Positions 55,001 through 64,000 of a DNA stretch of 64,000 bases are shown in pieces (position 1 is the stretch's first letter; each line of letters begins with the position of its first letter). The notes beneath the pieces are model-generated. The model saw nothing but the letters and a program-made list of their open reading frames with translations, had not been told where the DNA came from and did no database searches. The stretch spans positions 20,871,647-20,935,646 of the forward strand of contig NW_022145612.1 in the NCBI RefSeq assembly GCF_000002235.5, in the 5' to 3' direction. This DNA is from Strongylocentrotus purpuratus. Taxonomy: Eukaryota; Echinodermata; Echinoidea; Camarodonta; Strongylocentrotidae. The translations under genes were made by a program, and so were the position numbers.

Positions 55001-58000
55001 ACATTATCAGTGCGCTACTGCACTCGGTATAAGGTATTCCTCTTTGGTTTCATATGTGATAGACATTTCAGCTGCATGTTCCCTAGATCTTACCTTTAAG
55101 CATCTACATCTTTAGCACTCAGGCAATGTAACATAATTATGTTTAATCATTTTTAATCAAAATAAAGATAACTCCTTACTCAATAGACACGTCAAATAAG
55201 AGTGGACGATACAACTCTAGGTAGAAATCTCGCAGCTGTTCGGCGGCGCTCGCGTCCTCGTATATCATCCTGGCGATGCCGTCATTCTCGTAAGCCAGCT
55301 TGACGAGGAGATCGAAGTCGGCTAGTCGACCGAACCCAAGCGTGTAGAGGGAATGCTCACCGGCGATAGCTTCGCGGGCGTTGTCGAGGATTTCTTGGGG
55401 GTCGGTGACACCGACTGAAGGGATACCGTCGGTCAGAACAATAATCATACTGAGGTACTCGTCACCCGGCCGGTTGTATACGGTTTCGCTGTCTAGCAGC
55501 TCATCCGCTCGTAAAATAGCCTCATTTAGATTGGTTTCTAGAAGAGAAAATAGGTACATGGACAAATTTAGCTCCAGAAATCCCTAATCTATATGTGTGG
55601 AGAATGGAAAAGAATACGGACAATTAAAGTAAATACATCAACCTGATTACAGTAATTGTGTCGGTAGATGTTTATACATTTTGGAAAAAGGTACTATGAT
55701 AACTATTAGAGAAGATCGACAAGAAAGAGTAAACAATTGGAAGGGCCAGTTAGATAATAAAGAAACCTACAGATTGAAGATTTCCTACAAGTCCTGCGAA
55801 ATATGACCCGTGACGACAGTTTCTCCGCTGTCATTTCCTTCACTGACATGATTCAAGCCCCGGACCAAACATTATACGTAACCATAACCCTAAACCTTAA
55901 ACCCCAAAGGTTTATAGCACGGAGCAAGGGCCCGTTTCATAAAACTTGTTATCAATAACAACTGCTAATTTCTATGATATATTTGCTCTCAGCCAATCAG
56001 ATGCGATGATTTCAGTAGCTTGTAACAGTAGCTTGTAACTTGCAATTGATATCAAGTTTGATGAACCAGGGCCCTGATGTCGCCGGAGCATATGTGAAGT
56101 CACCTACCCGAGTCATCCCTTAGGCCATCGACGTATGCTTTGGCCTCTTCGATATAACGTGGATGGGCTGGTGCCAGTCTGCTACTTCCCTTCCAGTACC
56201 TAACCCCATCAGAGAAAGTGATGATACTGAAGTAGTCTCTGGGGTTGAGACGGTCCAGCATGGTTTTAAGAGCTTCTTTGGTCTGACTGAGTTTGTTCCC
56301 GTACATTGAAGCACTGACGTCGATGACGAACACCACTTGCTTGTTAAGGGCGTTCAGTTCGGACGGAGAGAAGAAGTGCACGAAGTGGTTGTCTTGGACC
56401 TGCAGTCATGGATTAAAACCCAACATTATACTCGACATTAATATCGAAACTTTAGTTGTTCTTTTGAAAAGCAGTTATGAATATCACATTTTGTCTCTGC
56501 AGAAAAAAGGAAAAGGGAATTATCAGATATACACATGACAAGTGAAGAACATGGAAAAGGGGTTGTGACGCTTGGTAACTAGTTTTGTTATTTGGTGGAG
56601 ATGCTATTTAATTAGTCAATAGACACATCAACGTTATTAAAGTGCAAATTCGGGATTTTTTTGTAAATGGGAGGGGGGTGACAAACGCGAAAGTCCACGA
56701 TGTCTGGGTAGCGCAACGTATTGCGGCTACGTCTTATAGGAGGCGCGATAGCTCAACCGGCAGAGCAGTGGTCTCGTAATCCGACGACCCGAGCTCGAAA
56801 CCAAGACGATGCGCTAGTGCCCGTTGGTAAAGCATTAATCCTCATTACCAGGTCCCTCGGATAGGACCTAAAGCCGTCGGCCGTCTGGCTGCTTACCATT
56901 AAGCATCTATGCTTTCTTAGCAGTCAGGTAAAAGAACCACCACCACCACAACATATACGTTCATTTCTGTTTCAAGGGAAACAAGGTGGGGTTTACCCCT
57001 ATTGAATCCGTCTATAATCAAATCATAATTAACAATATGAAGGTCATCGTAAAATATGTTTAACAAAATTATAAAGACAACGAAAGGATATAAGATGAAG
57101 GCGGCAATATTATAGTCACCTGTATATGACTACCGTCAGGAGTATGCTCAACATCGTACTTGATGACGATGTCCCCATCGAGACCTTTATCGTTGTAGTA
57201 CGACTGGTCATAGACCGTCGGGTAGAACCTGAAACGAGCCCGCGTGTCACTCTCCTGTGTTATCCCGGTGCCTAGGTTGATGGTATGCCTTCCAGTCCGG
57301 GTGTCCCCGACGTACTCCGTGGTCATCTCGCGCATCCTCTGAGGCTCCGTGACCTGCACGTCGATGCCGAAATCTTCTACGAGCTGGGGGAGTAAATGAG
57401 AGGGTAAAAACTATTCGAGGTCCAGCAGGTGGGAATTAAGAAATATAGTATAAACATAAAAATACTAGAATCAAGAGAAAGAGAAATGGGGAGAGGGAGA
57501 AGGAGAGAAGTGGAGAGAGAGAGAGAGAGAGAGAGGAAGAAAAAAAGAGAGAGAGAGAGAGAGAGAAAGAGGTAGAAAGAGGGGAATGGTTCGAAAAAGA
57601 AAAGCCATGAGTGCATGGACAGCGTAAGCGGTAAAAGGTGGATAGAGAATGGAGAGGGCAGAGAATGAGAGATGGAAAGAGATAATGATAGATGCAAGTT
57701 TGTTGGTCAGGCATGGGAAGTCCACCAACGGTACGAACCTGTTGAGGTGCAACGTTGATTCTTTGCTCATATTGTCCTCGGACTCGTTTCAACAGTTCAT
57801 CGTAGGTCAAGACAAAGGTCACACGGCCGTTGGATCTGACATCAGGCACCTGCATCACGAACGCATCCTTTGTCGGGTCCCTGATCGACAGAAAAGAGAT
57901 ACGAAGAATACAAAGATGTCATGGCATCTTAGAGTACGTTGGAAAGAGGTGTGCGTGTGAAAGGAACATAGATTTAACCAAAGTGAAAATGGTAACATCT

Positions 58001-61000
58001 ATCTTGCCCAGCAAGTCTGTTTACACCAACTCTCCATTAACATGACTGTTATTAGAATACGCATTACAAATTTAGCAAAATTCGTTCAAAAAATAAAATC
58101 ACCTTTATTCTTATGACATTTAACTTTGATGATATTAATGCTTTGACATAAATTGTTTACATTCGTTGGTGCTGTGTACTTTGTCATTATAGAATTACGA
58201 ATTTTACGATGTATAATTTAAAGAGTTCAGTTCATGTAACTTAAGCTATCCCTAGGAGAAAACTTTAGTTTCCCTTCTTCCAATGTTTAGTTTGAAGAGC
58301 AAACCACACCCTAATAATCTCAATTCTAAATAAGTACCTTCTGGCCAGCACGGCTAGGACTTGTCCACTGCTACTGGTAGCAAACACGTTACGCCAATCG
58401 TCATCACGAATATTCTGAACAACACCACGGTATCGCTCTCCATCGATATCCCTGGAGGGAAAAAAACCCAACAAATTAAAACCAATTTGCCTGTAACGAA
58501 CCAACAGGGCGTTAAATCTTTGGAATCTGATAAATGTTACGGGCCCTTCTAGCTCTCAACAGACTATAATTATCATCTTATTCTCATCGTAAATTGCTTA
58601 AAGAGCGCCCGATGTTTTCGGACGACATTTTCCTTCACAAGAACTCGATAGCCACGACTCACTTTGTACTTACCATTGACATGTTTTGACTGAAGATAAC
58701 GGTCTATGCTAAAGAAAAACAATATGAATACTTATGATACAATCATTTATTATACAGTAGGCTTGCGGATGCACCATGTGAGAGAGAGAGGGAGGATTGA
58801 GGAGTCCTGAAAAGGACTCTCGGTAATCTTTCTTGAGGGTGTGTAGTCGTGAAAAGGACTGTTGGTGTAGTCTTGAAAAAGACTGTTGGTTATCTTTCTT
58901 AGCTTATAGGTCTAAGGAGAAATAAAGTTTAATTTATTATCATACAATGATTAGTATTAAACAGAAAACTCATCGAAATGGATAACAGTTTTGAAAGTAA
59001 TGTCAATCAAAATGTCGTGATGTCGTGATAACATTTCATGACCAGCTACTCACACAAAGAAGTCAGAGACATAAGCGCCACTTGGTATCTGTTGGCTAAA
59101 CTCGATGGGATGGACTTCGTAATCAACATTCTCATACTCGGCTTCGACTCTGGTTCGAGCATATCGTTCCGTTGTGTCCGACTCCACGTTGTATCTTCTC
59201 AAAACTATCGGGTTTTCCTGAAATGACGCACGATTTCGTTCATTTTCTGTCTTGTTAAGATAACATTGATTATTAATCGGTTACCTGTACATAACAACCC
59301 AACATAGGTTTGTGATCCTTTAAAATCTTATAGGTCGTATCAGTAGTTCTATCTTTCAAAAACAGAAAATAAATGTGGACAAGACTGTACATTATCTGTA
59401 ACAATACAAAACTAAGGCAAGTGATTAAACGACAAACAACGCCTATTTACAATCGATATTTTATGGCATATTTCTCAAGCCTTACTTTAGATATCGAGTC
59501 GACTTACGATTTGGCGGACTGCGGGCTCTCTAGTCCTTGGCGGTGGCCTTGTTCTTGGTGCTTGAGTTGTGGTCGGGGCGGGCCTCGGAGGCCATGTCCT
59601 TGGAGGGGGCCTTGTCCTCGGGGCTTGAGTTGTGGTTGGTACCGTCCTTGGAGGCCAGGTCCTTGGAGGCCAGGTCCTTGGAGGGGGCCTTGTCCTTGGG
59701 GCTTGAGTTGTGGTTGGTGCGGTCCTCGGAGGCCAGGTCTCTGGAGCCCACGACCTCGGTGACCATGTCCTTGGGGCTCGAGTCGTGGTCGGGGCGGGCC
59801 TCGGAGGCCAGGTCCTTGGAGGGGGCCTAGTCCTCGGGGCTTGAGTTGTGGTGGGTGCGGGCCTTGGAGGCCAGGTCCTTGGACGGGGTCTAGTCCTTGG
59901 GGCTTGAGTCGTGGTCGACGCTGGCCTTGGAGGCCACGTCCTCGGTGGCCAAGTCCTTGGTGGCTCAGTTCGTGGTGGTTCTGGGGTCCGTGGTGGTGGC
60001 CTAGTTGGTGGTCTGGTTGGTGGTCTCGGCGGAGGCTCTACGGGACGTGGGGCGCAATCCGCCCCACCTATGCCAGCTGCCCTCTCTCCAATCCTCCCGA
60101 TGGACGGCCCAACCATGGACCACTCAAATCCGCTCGGTCTCGACTCGGTTATCCTCGTCACCGACACCCCATCGCTGTCCACTTCACCAGCTTCCGACAC
60201 GCGTGAAAGAACCATGTTCATCAGCGGCGTCAGGAGGTTATAACGACGGGATAGAACACGGGCACGCTCAGCAATGGCGCGTCGTTCCATCGCGTCATCT
60301 GCTAGTCGATATCGATCGAACAACTCTCGCATGGTCATGAACGCATATGTCCGCTCAACGAAGTTCGAAGGGATGGTATTGTCGTTAAGTGCACTGGGAT
60401 TCTAAAAAGAAATCAGTGTACTATTTAGAGAAAATATGTTAATTTATGATAGTGACAGGTTATAACCAGATCTATTATTATTATAAGAAAGCCGTATATC
60501 GAATAGATTATGCAATATACCATTCTACTTCACCAAAGATATGTATATTTTATACCTGCTAACCCCAAGCAAAAGAAACCATCTGTTCTCTTTGAGGATT
60601 CAAAAACATCAATGATACTACCATAATTGTGGACAAAATAATTCATATTTCCATTTAATTGAATATACGTCATTAGAAGTTGCACCAAATTAAATTGTTA
60701 TAAAACAAAACTAGAAAATATACGACGAAAATCCCCCAAGCATACACAAATTGAAAATGACGCTGCCTTAATAGTTAAGATCAAGTCTGTTTCATGTACC
60801 AAGACAGTGTATTGCAAAATAATAGTAATAAATAGCTTTATAACTCATTCACATTGACACTGAGCTCATATCGTTTGAACACTTACCTCCATCAGTGCAA
60901 GTCTTGCATTCTTTAAGAAAGACAAAGAAGATAACATTGCAAAACATTAATAATGATTGTGGTTAATCTAAATTAAATGAATAAATTACTTAGGACTATT

Positions 61001-63778
61001 GAATAGTTATGAGCTACCTAACAAAAATGATATATTCCGTTAGAATATTAAAGCGCTTATTACATTTGTCTGTAAGCGCTTCCAAAGTGGACCAAGTTTT
61101 TTAATTATTTTATGGATTTATGTTATAAGTACTGCAGTGGAGAAATGAATAAATAGAACAATGTTACGTGATTTCAAAAAAATCATTAAAAGACAATAAT
61201 TACAAGAGATTGGAAACTACATTATATTGGTATATGTATATCAATCACAATAATTAAAAACATATAATGAATAAAAACATGTGTGTGTGCATGCGTGGGT
61301 GTGTGTGTGTGCGTGTGTTTTCTTAGCGTACCCTCAAATTGACATCCTCCTGAAAAGTCGTGACGCCATCGGCTCCAACAGCAGTGATCTTGATCGGCAA
61401 ATATCGGAGATCACCGGAACTGAGCACTCCTGAGACGGCAAGTTCGGAACCGTTGAAATAGTTGGGGAAGGTGGTGGATGAGGTGCTTCCAGGTCTCACA
61501 GCATTGTTGAGATATTCAACAACAATGTTGAAGAGAAGCGGCGTGGCAACCTCGCTGTAAACTCCTGCAGAAAGATTTTGTTTACGATTTGAATATCATA
61601 CTTGAAAACACACTTTTTAGGAATCGACACTTTAGGTCAGTCTATCGGAAATTCAACGACTCACTGAGAAAAAAACTTGGAATGAAATATTAGGCAAACA
61701 TATTACGGAGACAAAAATGGGATTTATGCATGTATTATGGGAAGTTTTTATACAAAATCGAGAAAAAAGACTTTTCATATAACCCACTGCCCGATAATGT
61801 CCGTCATTAATTTACGTAATGGACTTGGCAGGCTTGTACTATACGCTCGGGGAGAGATATTCTTCACTAGTAATTCCTTCACTTATTGTTATGACAGATA
61901 CAAAATTAAAAGTATAAAGCGTACCACGTAATTGACCAGCAGCAGACGAGTCTTCATAGATCTTCCTAGCCATGCCACGATTCTGAAGGGCAAGACGAAC
62001 CAAGAAGTTATAGTTAACAAGCCTGCCGAACCCCAGGGTGACGATAGAGCACCGCTGGTTATTGGCGTTACGAACGTTACGTTCGATTTCAGAGAGACTG
62101 GTCACACCCTCGGAAGGTTTGCCGTCGGTCAGCACGAAGAGGATGCACACCATAGGGTTGGAGCTGGTTGAGTTCATGGAGCCGGTGGATTCGAGGAGAC
62201 TGAGACCACCTAACAGGGCATCGTTCAGGTTGGTTCCTATGGGAGGCAATATGAGAGAAGGTGATAGGATGCAATCTTGTCATAAAATAATGTGGCAGTG
62301 ACCTCTATTCACGGTCTTCACTCACTTGTCTTTACGTTATTGTAATCAATACAGCTTTGATGCGATACTTTCTTCCGAGTATGATCATTTCATAAGGTTT
62401 TTACCTTTTGTGATAAAAAAAAAAATCTTTTAAAACTTTTATTTATCAATAATCATAAAAATCACTACACAATAATTACAAAATGTGATATTACACTTAA
62501 TATTCAATTCTGTTTAGACAGGTTTCTAAAAAAAGCACAATATAGAAACAAATTATTGTAGATTACAGGTGTCCATGTAAAATACACTTTTACCATTCCA
62601 TTCCAAAAATGGAATGTTAATGCTTGTGAATTTTCGACGGCATCAACCAATTAGTGAGTTGACTGTTAGTTTCTTATATTTGTAATCTATTCAGTTACCT
62701 ACCTCTTTGAATGTCTAACTGGCGAATGAAATCCTTGGCATCTCTGATGTTGTACGGATTCACATCCACCATTTGACCACTATTCCAACCACTATAGACG
62801 TAATCAGAAAAGGGTAGCACATTGAAACGGTCGCTGTCATTCATCTCGTCAAGAATGGTGTACATCGCTTCTTTGGTCTGTTTGATCTTATTCCCGTACA
62901 TGGAAGCACTGAAATCGAGGACGAAGACCACTCTCTTCTTTACGGCGCCAAAGTTGGCGGGTGCGAAACGATGGATGAAGTTCGTTCCAGAGGTCTGCAA
63001 TTCATAAGGATTCGAATCTCGATCACCACGACCTTATCACGTAAACCACAATTTTGTTTAAGTCGGGAGGCAAATTTGGTAAATTATTTCCAGGTACAGA
63101 AGTTAAAAAATATTTTAAAAAATAAATAAATTTATAAGAATCAGCAACAACTTGTATATCTTGTCTTTGGCAACAATGAACATCCACAGTGTTTTGTCAA
63201 AACAAATAAACGTAGTGATTATTTGCTAATTCGCCGATTTCATCATATTTTACTGGTCTATTTTGGAAACAATAATTCCACTAGCCTTTAATCAATGTAT
63301 GTGGTGTTCAACATTGCATATAAAGTACACAGGCAGTAAAAGAAAAATTAAATGAAATTGTTGTGAGATACATGTTCCGTCGACAATTGCTCCTTTATCT
63401 AACGGAACTTTTAACTTAAACCTGGACTTTAATAACAATATCGCTAAATCTAACCATAACCCTTACCTTATAATAACCCTCCATCTTTAACGAAATATAT
63501 AACCCGGAGCAATTGTCGCCGGAGAAAATGATGGAGAATCGGCAGATTTTGAACACTTACCTGTACTTCTCCCACACCCGGAGGATGAGCGACGTCGTAT
63601 CGGATTATGAAGTCACCATTGATACCAGGAGTATTGTAAAGGTTAACGTATTCATCCTGCTGTCGTTGGGTTGGTCGGTAGTCGATCTGAACTTTCGTTG
63701 TCCCAGTCGTCCCCAATGTTCGTGTGTTTCTGAGGTGATTGCCGAGGTCGTACACTTGACCTCTGCTATCTCCAGCAG
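44938..63778 (-). CDS. Multi-module inter-alpha-trypsin inhibitor heavy-chain-like protein (three VIT-VWA modules plus one ITIH C-terminal domain); 5' end outside window
   Basis: Twenty-seven GT/AG exons join in frame into 2147 codons plus stop TAG at 44938-44940; more 5' exons must lie beyond 64000. Module A covers window residues 1-657, module B 658-1287, module C 1288-2147. Each module has a VIT region, a VWA domain with an intact MIDAS (DxSxS, a conserved Thr in TNL[N/H], and LTDG) and an ITIH middle region. Only the last ends in an ITIH_C domain. Canonical heavy chains have one VIT, one VWA and one ITIH_C, are secreted, and bind hyaluronan covalently; a matrix role is inferred here. Introns joining A to B (59218-59507) and B to C (52099-52452) are phase 0 and too short to contain a 3' UTR, promoter and leader exon, which argues against three separate genes. 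The DPHF processing motif is not seen. No signal peptide is visible because the 5' end is missing. Confidence 0.88.
51078..51132 (-). repeat. CT microsatellite acting as polypyrimidine tract
   Basis: On the transcribed strand a (CT)n tract followed by TTTCTGTCTGTCTCACTACAG abuts the acceptor of the module C exon starting at 51058. Confidence 0.85.
53905..54200. repeat. Foldback minisatellite
   Basis: Outer inverted arms GACACCTACCCCCTGGACAT flank tandem GGACAACTACCCCCT units on the left and their complements (AGTTGTCC with G-runs) on the right. The whole ~295 bp can fold on itself. Located in an intron of module B. Confidence 0.85.
54610..54906 (+). mobile_element. tRNA-derived SINE, family 1 copy b
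   Basis: Perfect B-box GGTTCGAGTCC (54662-54672), body CGGCACTAATGTCCTTTGGC, and an (ATT)n tail ending near 54906. Same family and orientation as 27461-27755. Confidence 0.85.
55805..56095. mobile_element. MITE interrupted by a second MITE (nested)
   Basis: Outer sequence resembles 63376-63523 (CGACA..TT..CTCC start, ATAACCCTAAACC middle, GTCGCCGGAG end). At its CGGAGCA near the right end it is interrupted by a 149-bp element at 55927-56075 with inverted ends AGGGCCC..TTCAT.AAACTTG.TATCAAT. Confidence 0.6.
56740..56952 (+). mobile_element. tRNA-derived SINE, family 2
   Basis: Head GGCGCGATAGCTCAACCGG with A-box TAGCTCAACCGG (56749-56760) and degenerate B-box GAGCTCGAAACC. Body unlike family 1, ending in CCACCACCACCAC. 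Intronic in module B. Confidence 0.7.
57495..57590. repeat. GA microsatellite
   Basis: Interrupted (GA)n in the intron after module B exon 3. Reading frames over it are artefacts. Confidence 0.9.
58800..58910. repeat. Short tandem repeat
   Basis: Degenerate copies of AAAAGGACTGTTGGT plus ATCTTTCTT in an intron of module B. Confidence 0.6.
59515..60060 (-). repeat. In-frame coding VNTR: Pro/Thr/Arg-rich repeats in ITIH-like module A
   Basis: Lies in the 894-bp exon 59508-60401. The unit is about 21 residues, combining TWPPRPAP, TTTQAPRTR and PPPR; TTT[Q/R]APRT occurs six times. The array is GC-rich compared with its surroundings, and most other frames are open over it as a by-product of the repeat. 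Threonine/proline density suggests a mucin-like, O-glycosylated spacer between modules A and B. Confidence 0.9.
60887..60910 (-). CDS. Candidate 24-nt microexon of the ITIH-like gene
   Basis: Acceptor TTCTTTCTTAAAG and strong donor GTAAGT bracket AATGCAAGACTTGCACTGATGGAG split as eight codons (NARLALME). It is phase 0 on both sides, so inclusion or skipping keeps the frame. No counterpart in module B or C was seen. Confidence 0.5.
61275..61322. repeat. TG microsatellite
   Basis: Interrupted (TG)n adjacent to the donor side of the module A exon ending at 61332. Confidence 0.9.
63376..63523. mobile_element. Short MITE with 18-bp terminal inverted repeats
   Basis: TCCGTCGACAATTGCTCC (63376-63393) is inverted at 63506-63523 with one mismatch. 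Interior contains telomere-like CTAACCATAACCCTTACC. Intronic in module A. Confidence 0.75.
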
Positions 63779-64000
63779 CTTCAATGAGAGATAAAGACAT
63801 TCAAGTATAAGCATTTTCAAAACGTGTATCGATGTGACTTTGATGTTTGATCGAAATGTATATCAATCCTAATTTACTTCCAAATCTACCTAATCAGTCA
63901 ATAACATTCATTTAAAGTTTCAGAAACTGTACTACTTGATTTGTAACGTTAATATTACAAATCTATCGGATCGACAAATGGTGTAAGTTTCGACATACAA

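Larger units (their letters stand above)
52453..59217 (-). other. ITIH-like module B (complete VIT, VWA, middle region, linker)
   Basis: Exons 59054-59217, 58338-58451, 57739-57880, 57120-57383, 56108-56399, 55180-55537, 53643-53829, 52850-53153 and 52453-52517. VIT: SDFFVDIDGERYRGVV through FVLTYDELLKRVRGQYEQ to GDIVIKYDVEHT. VWA: VVFVIDVSASMYG, ETNLNEA and IIVLTDGIPSVG. Post-VWA: IEYPGDVADAET and YFDGSELVVAGKL, then VVERIWVLKRLEDLIRQYA and KRYNLVTPLTPLAL. The 65-bp last exon is a short linker (KLQDAPLAMEND) leading in phase 0 into module C. The microsatellite in the intron after exon 3 (57500-57590) is not coding. Confidence 0.88.
59508..63778 (-). other. ITIH-like module A (VIT end, VWA, middle region, Pro/Thr-rich tail)
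   Basis: Exons 63561-63778, 62703-62994, 61925-62236, 61332-61564, 60887-60910 and 59508-60401. The first exon holds only the end of a VIT domain (GINGDFIIRYDVAH); its phase-1 acceptor at 63778 is my best choice, with an alternative AG about 18 nt further in. The VWA domain starts in exon 2 with VVFVLDFSASMYG and carries RGTNLNDA and LFVLTDGKPSEG. Exon 4 has the post-VWA strand NYFNGSELAVSG. The last exon begins with a helical ITIH segment (RYNLLTPLMNMVLS) and continues into a proline/threonine-rich repeat tail (separate entry), ending in phase 0. Confidence 0.85.

Noticed and set aside
58674..58689. 16-nt microexon candidate with good AG and GTAAGT between module B exons 1 and 2
   Set aside because: Inclusion shifts the frame of the next exon and produces a stop; direct joining of the flanking exons gives a continuous VIT domain as in module C.
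59373..60340. Plus-strand reading frames over the Pro/Thr repeat
   Set aside because: They are mirror frames of a GC-rich coding VNTR; only the minus frame has splice sites and ITIH homology.
44938..63778. Three separate tandem ITIH genes
   Set aside because: Inter-module gaps are 290 and 354 bp, with phase-0 splice sites, no leader exon and no ITIH_C domain or stop after modules A and B.

Overview
This window looks like invertebrate deuterostome nuclear DNA. It is AT-rich, with short exons, introns of a few hundred bases to several kilobases, and many short foldback and MITE-type elements, tRNA-derived SINEs, microsatellites and long G/C homopolymers. Gene content (an unfused NIT1, a sulfonylurea-receptor-like ABCC gene and an inter-alpha-trypsin-inhibitor heavy-chain relative) and repeat style fit an echinoderm, most likely a sea urchin. 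That identity is an inference.

Three protein-coding genes lie in the same orientation on the minus strand. (1) 1369-5597: a complete six-exon NIT1-type amidase (313 aa, Glu-Lys-Cys triad). (2) 8171-37841: a complete 33-exon ABC transporter of subfamily C, closest in architecture to SUR (ABCC8/ABCC9), 1591 aa, with TMD0, two transmembrane domains and two nucleotide-binding domains. All 32 intron phases close in frame. (3) 44938-63778, continuing past the right edge: an inter-alpha-trypsin-inhibitor heavy-chain-like gene, 27 exons and 2147 codons in the window.

The third gene is the main novelty. Three successive VIT-VWA modules are joined in frame by phase-0 introns of only 290 and 354 bp, and a single ITIH C-terminal domain sits at the end. 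No promoter, signal-peptide exon, stop codon or C-terminal domain separates the modules, so the sequence predicts one large multi-VWA secreted protein rather than three tandem genes. All three VWA MIDAS sites are intact. The canonical heavy-chain DPHF processing site appears replaced.

The 7.1 kb between genes 2 and 3 (37842-44937), and the larger introns of gene 2, carry transposon remnants. These include a MULE-like element with a 9-bp target duplication, an hAT-like element with a perfect 8-bp duplication, a 106-bp-arm foldback, an 18-copy satellite inside an intron, and a minisatellite that has amplified the 5' splice site of one exon about twenty times. The three proteins have no obvious shared pathway. 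NIT1 is a metabolite-repair enzyme, the ABCC protein a membrane regulator or transporter, and the ITIH-like protein probably extracellular-matrix associated.
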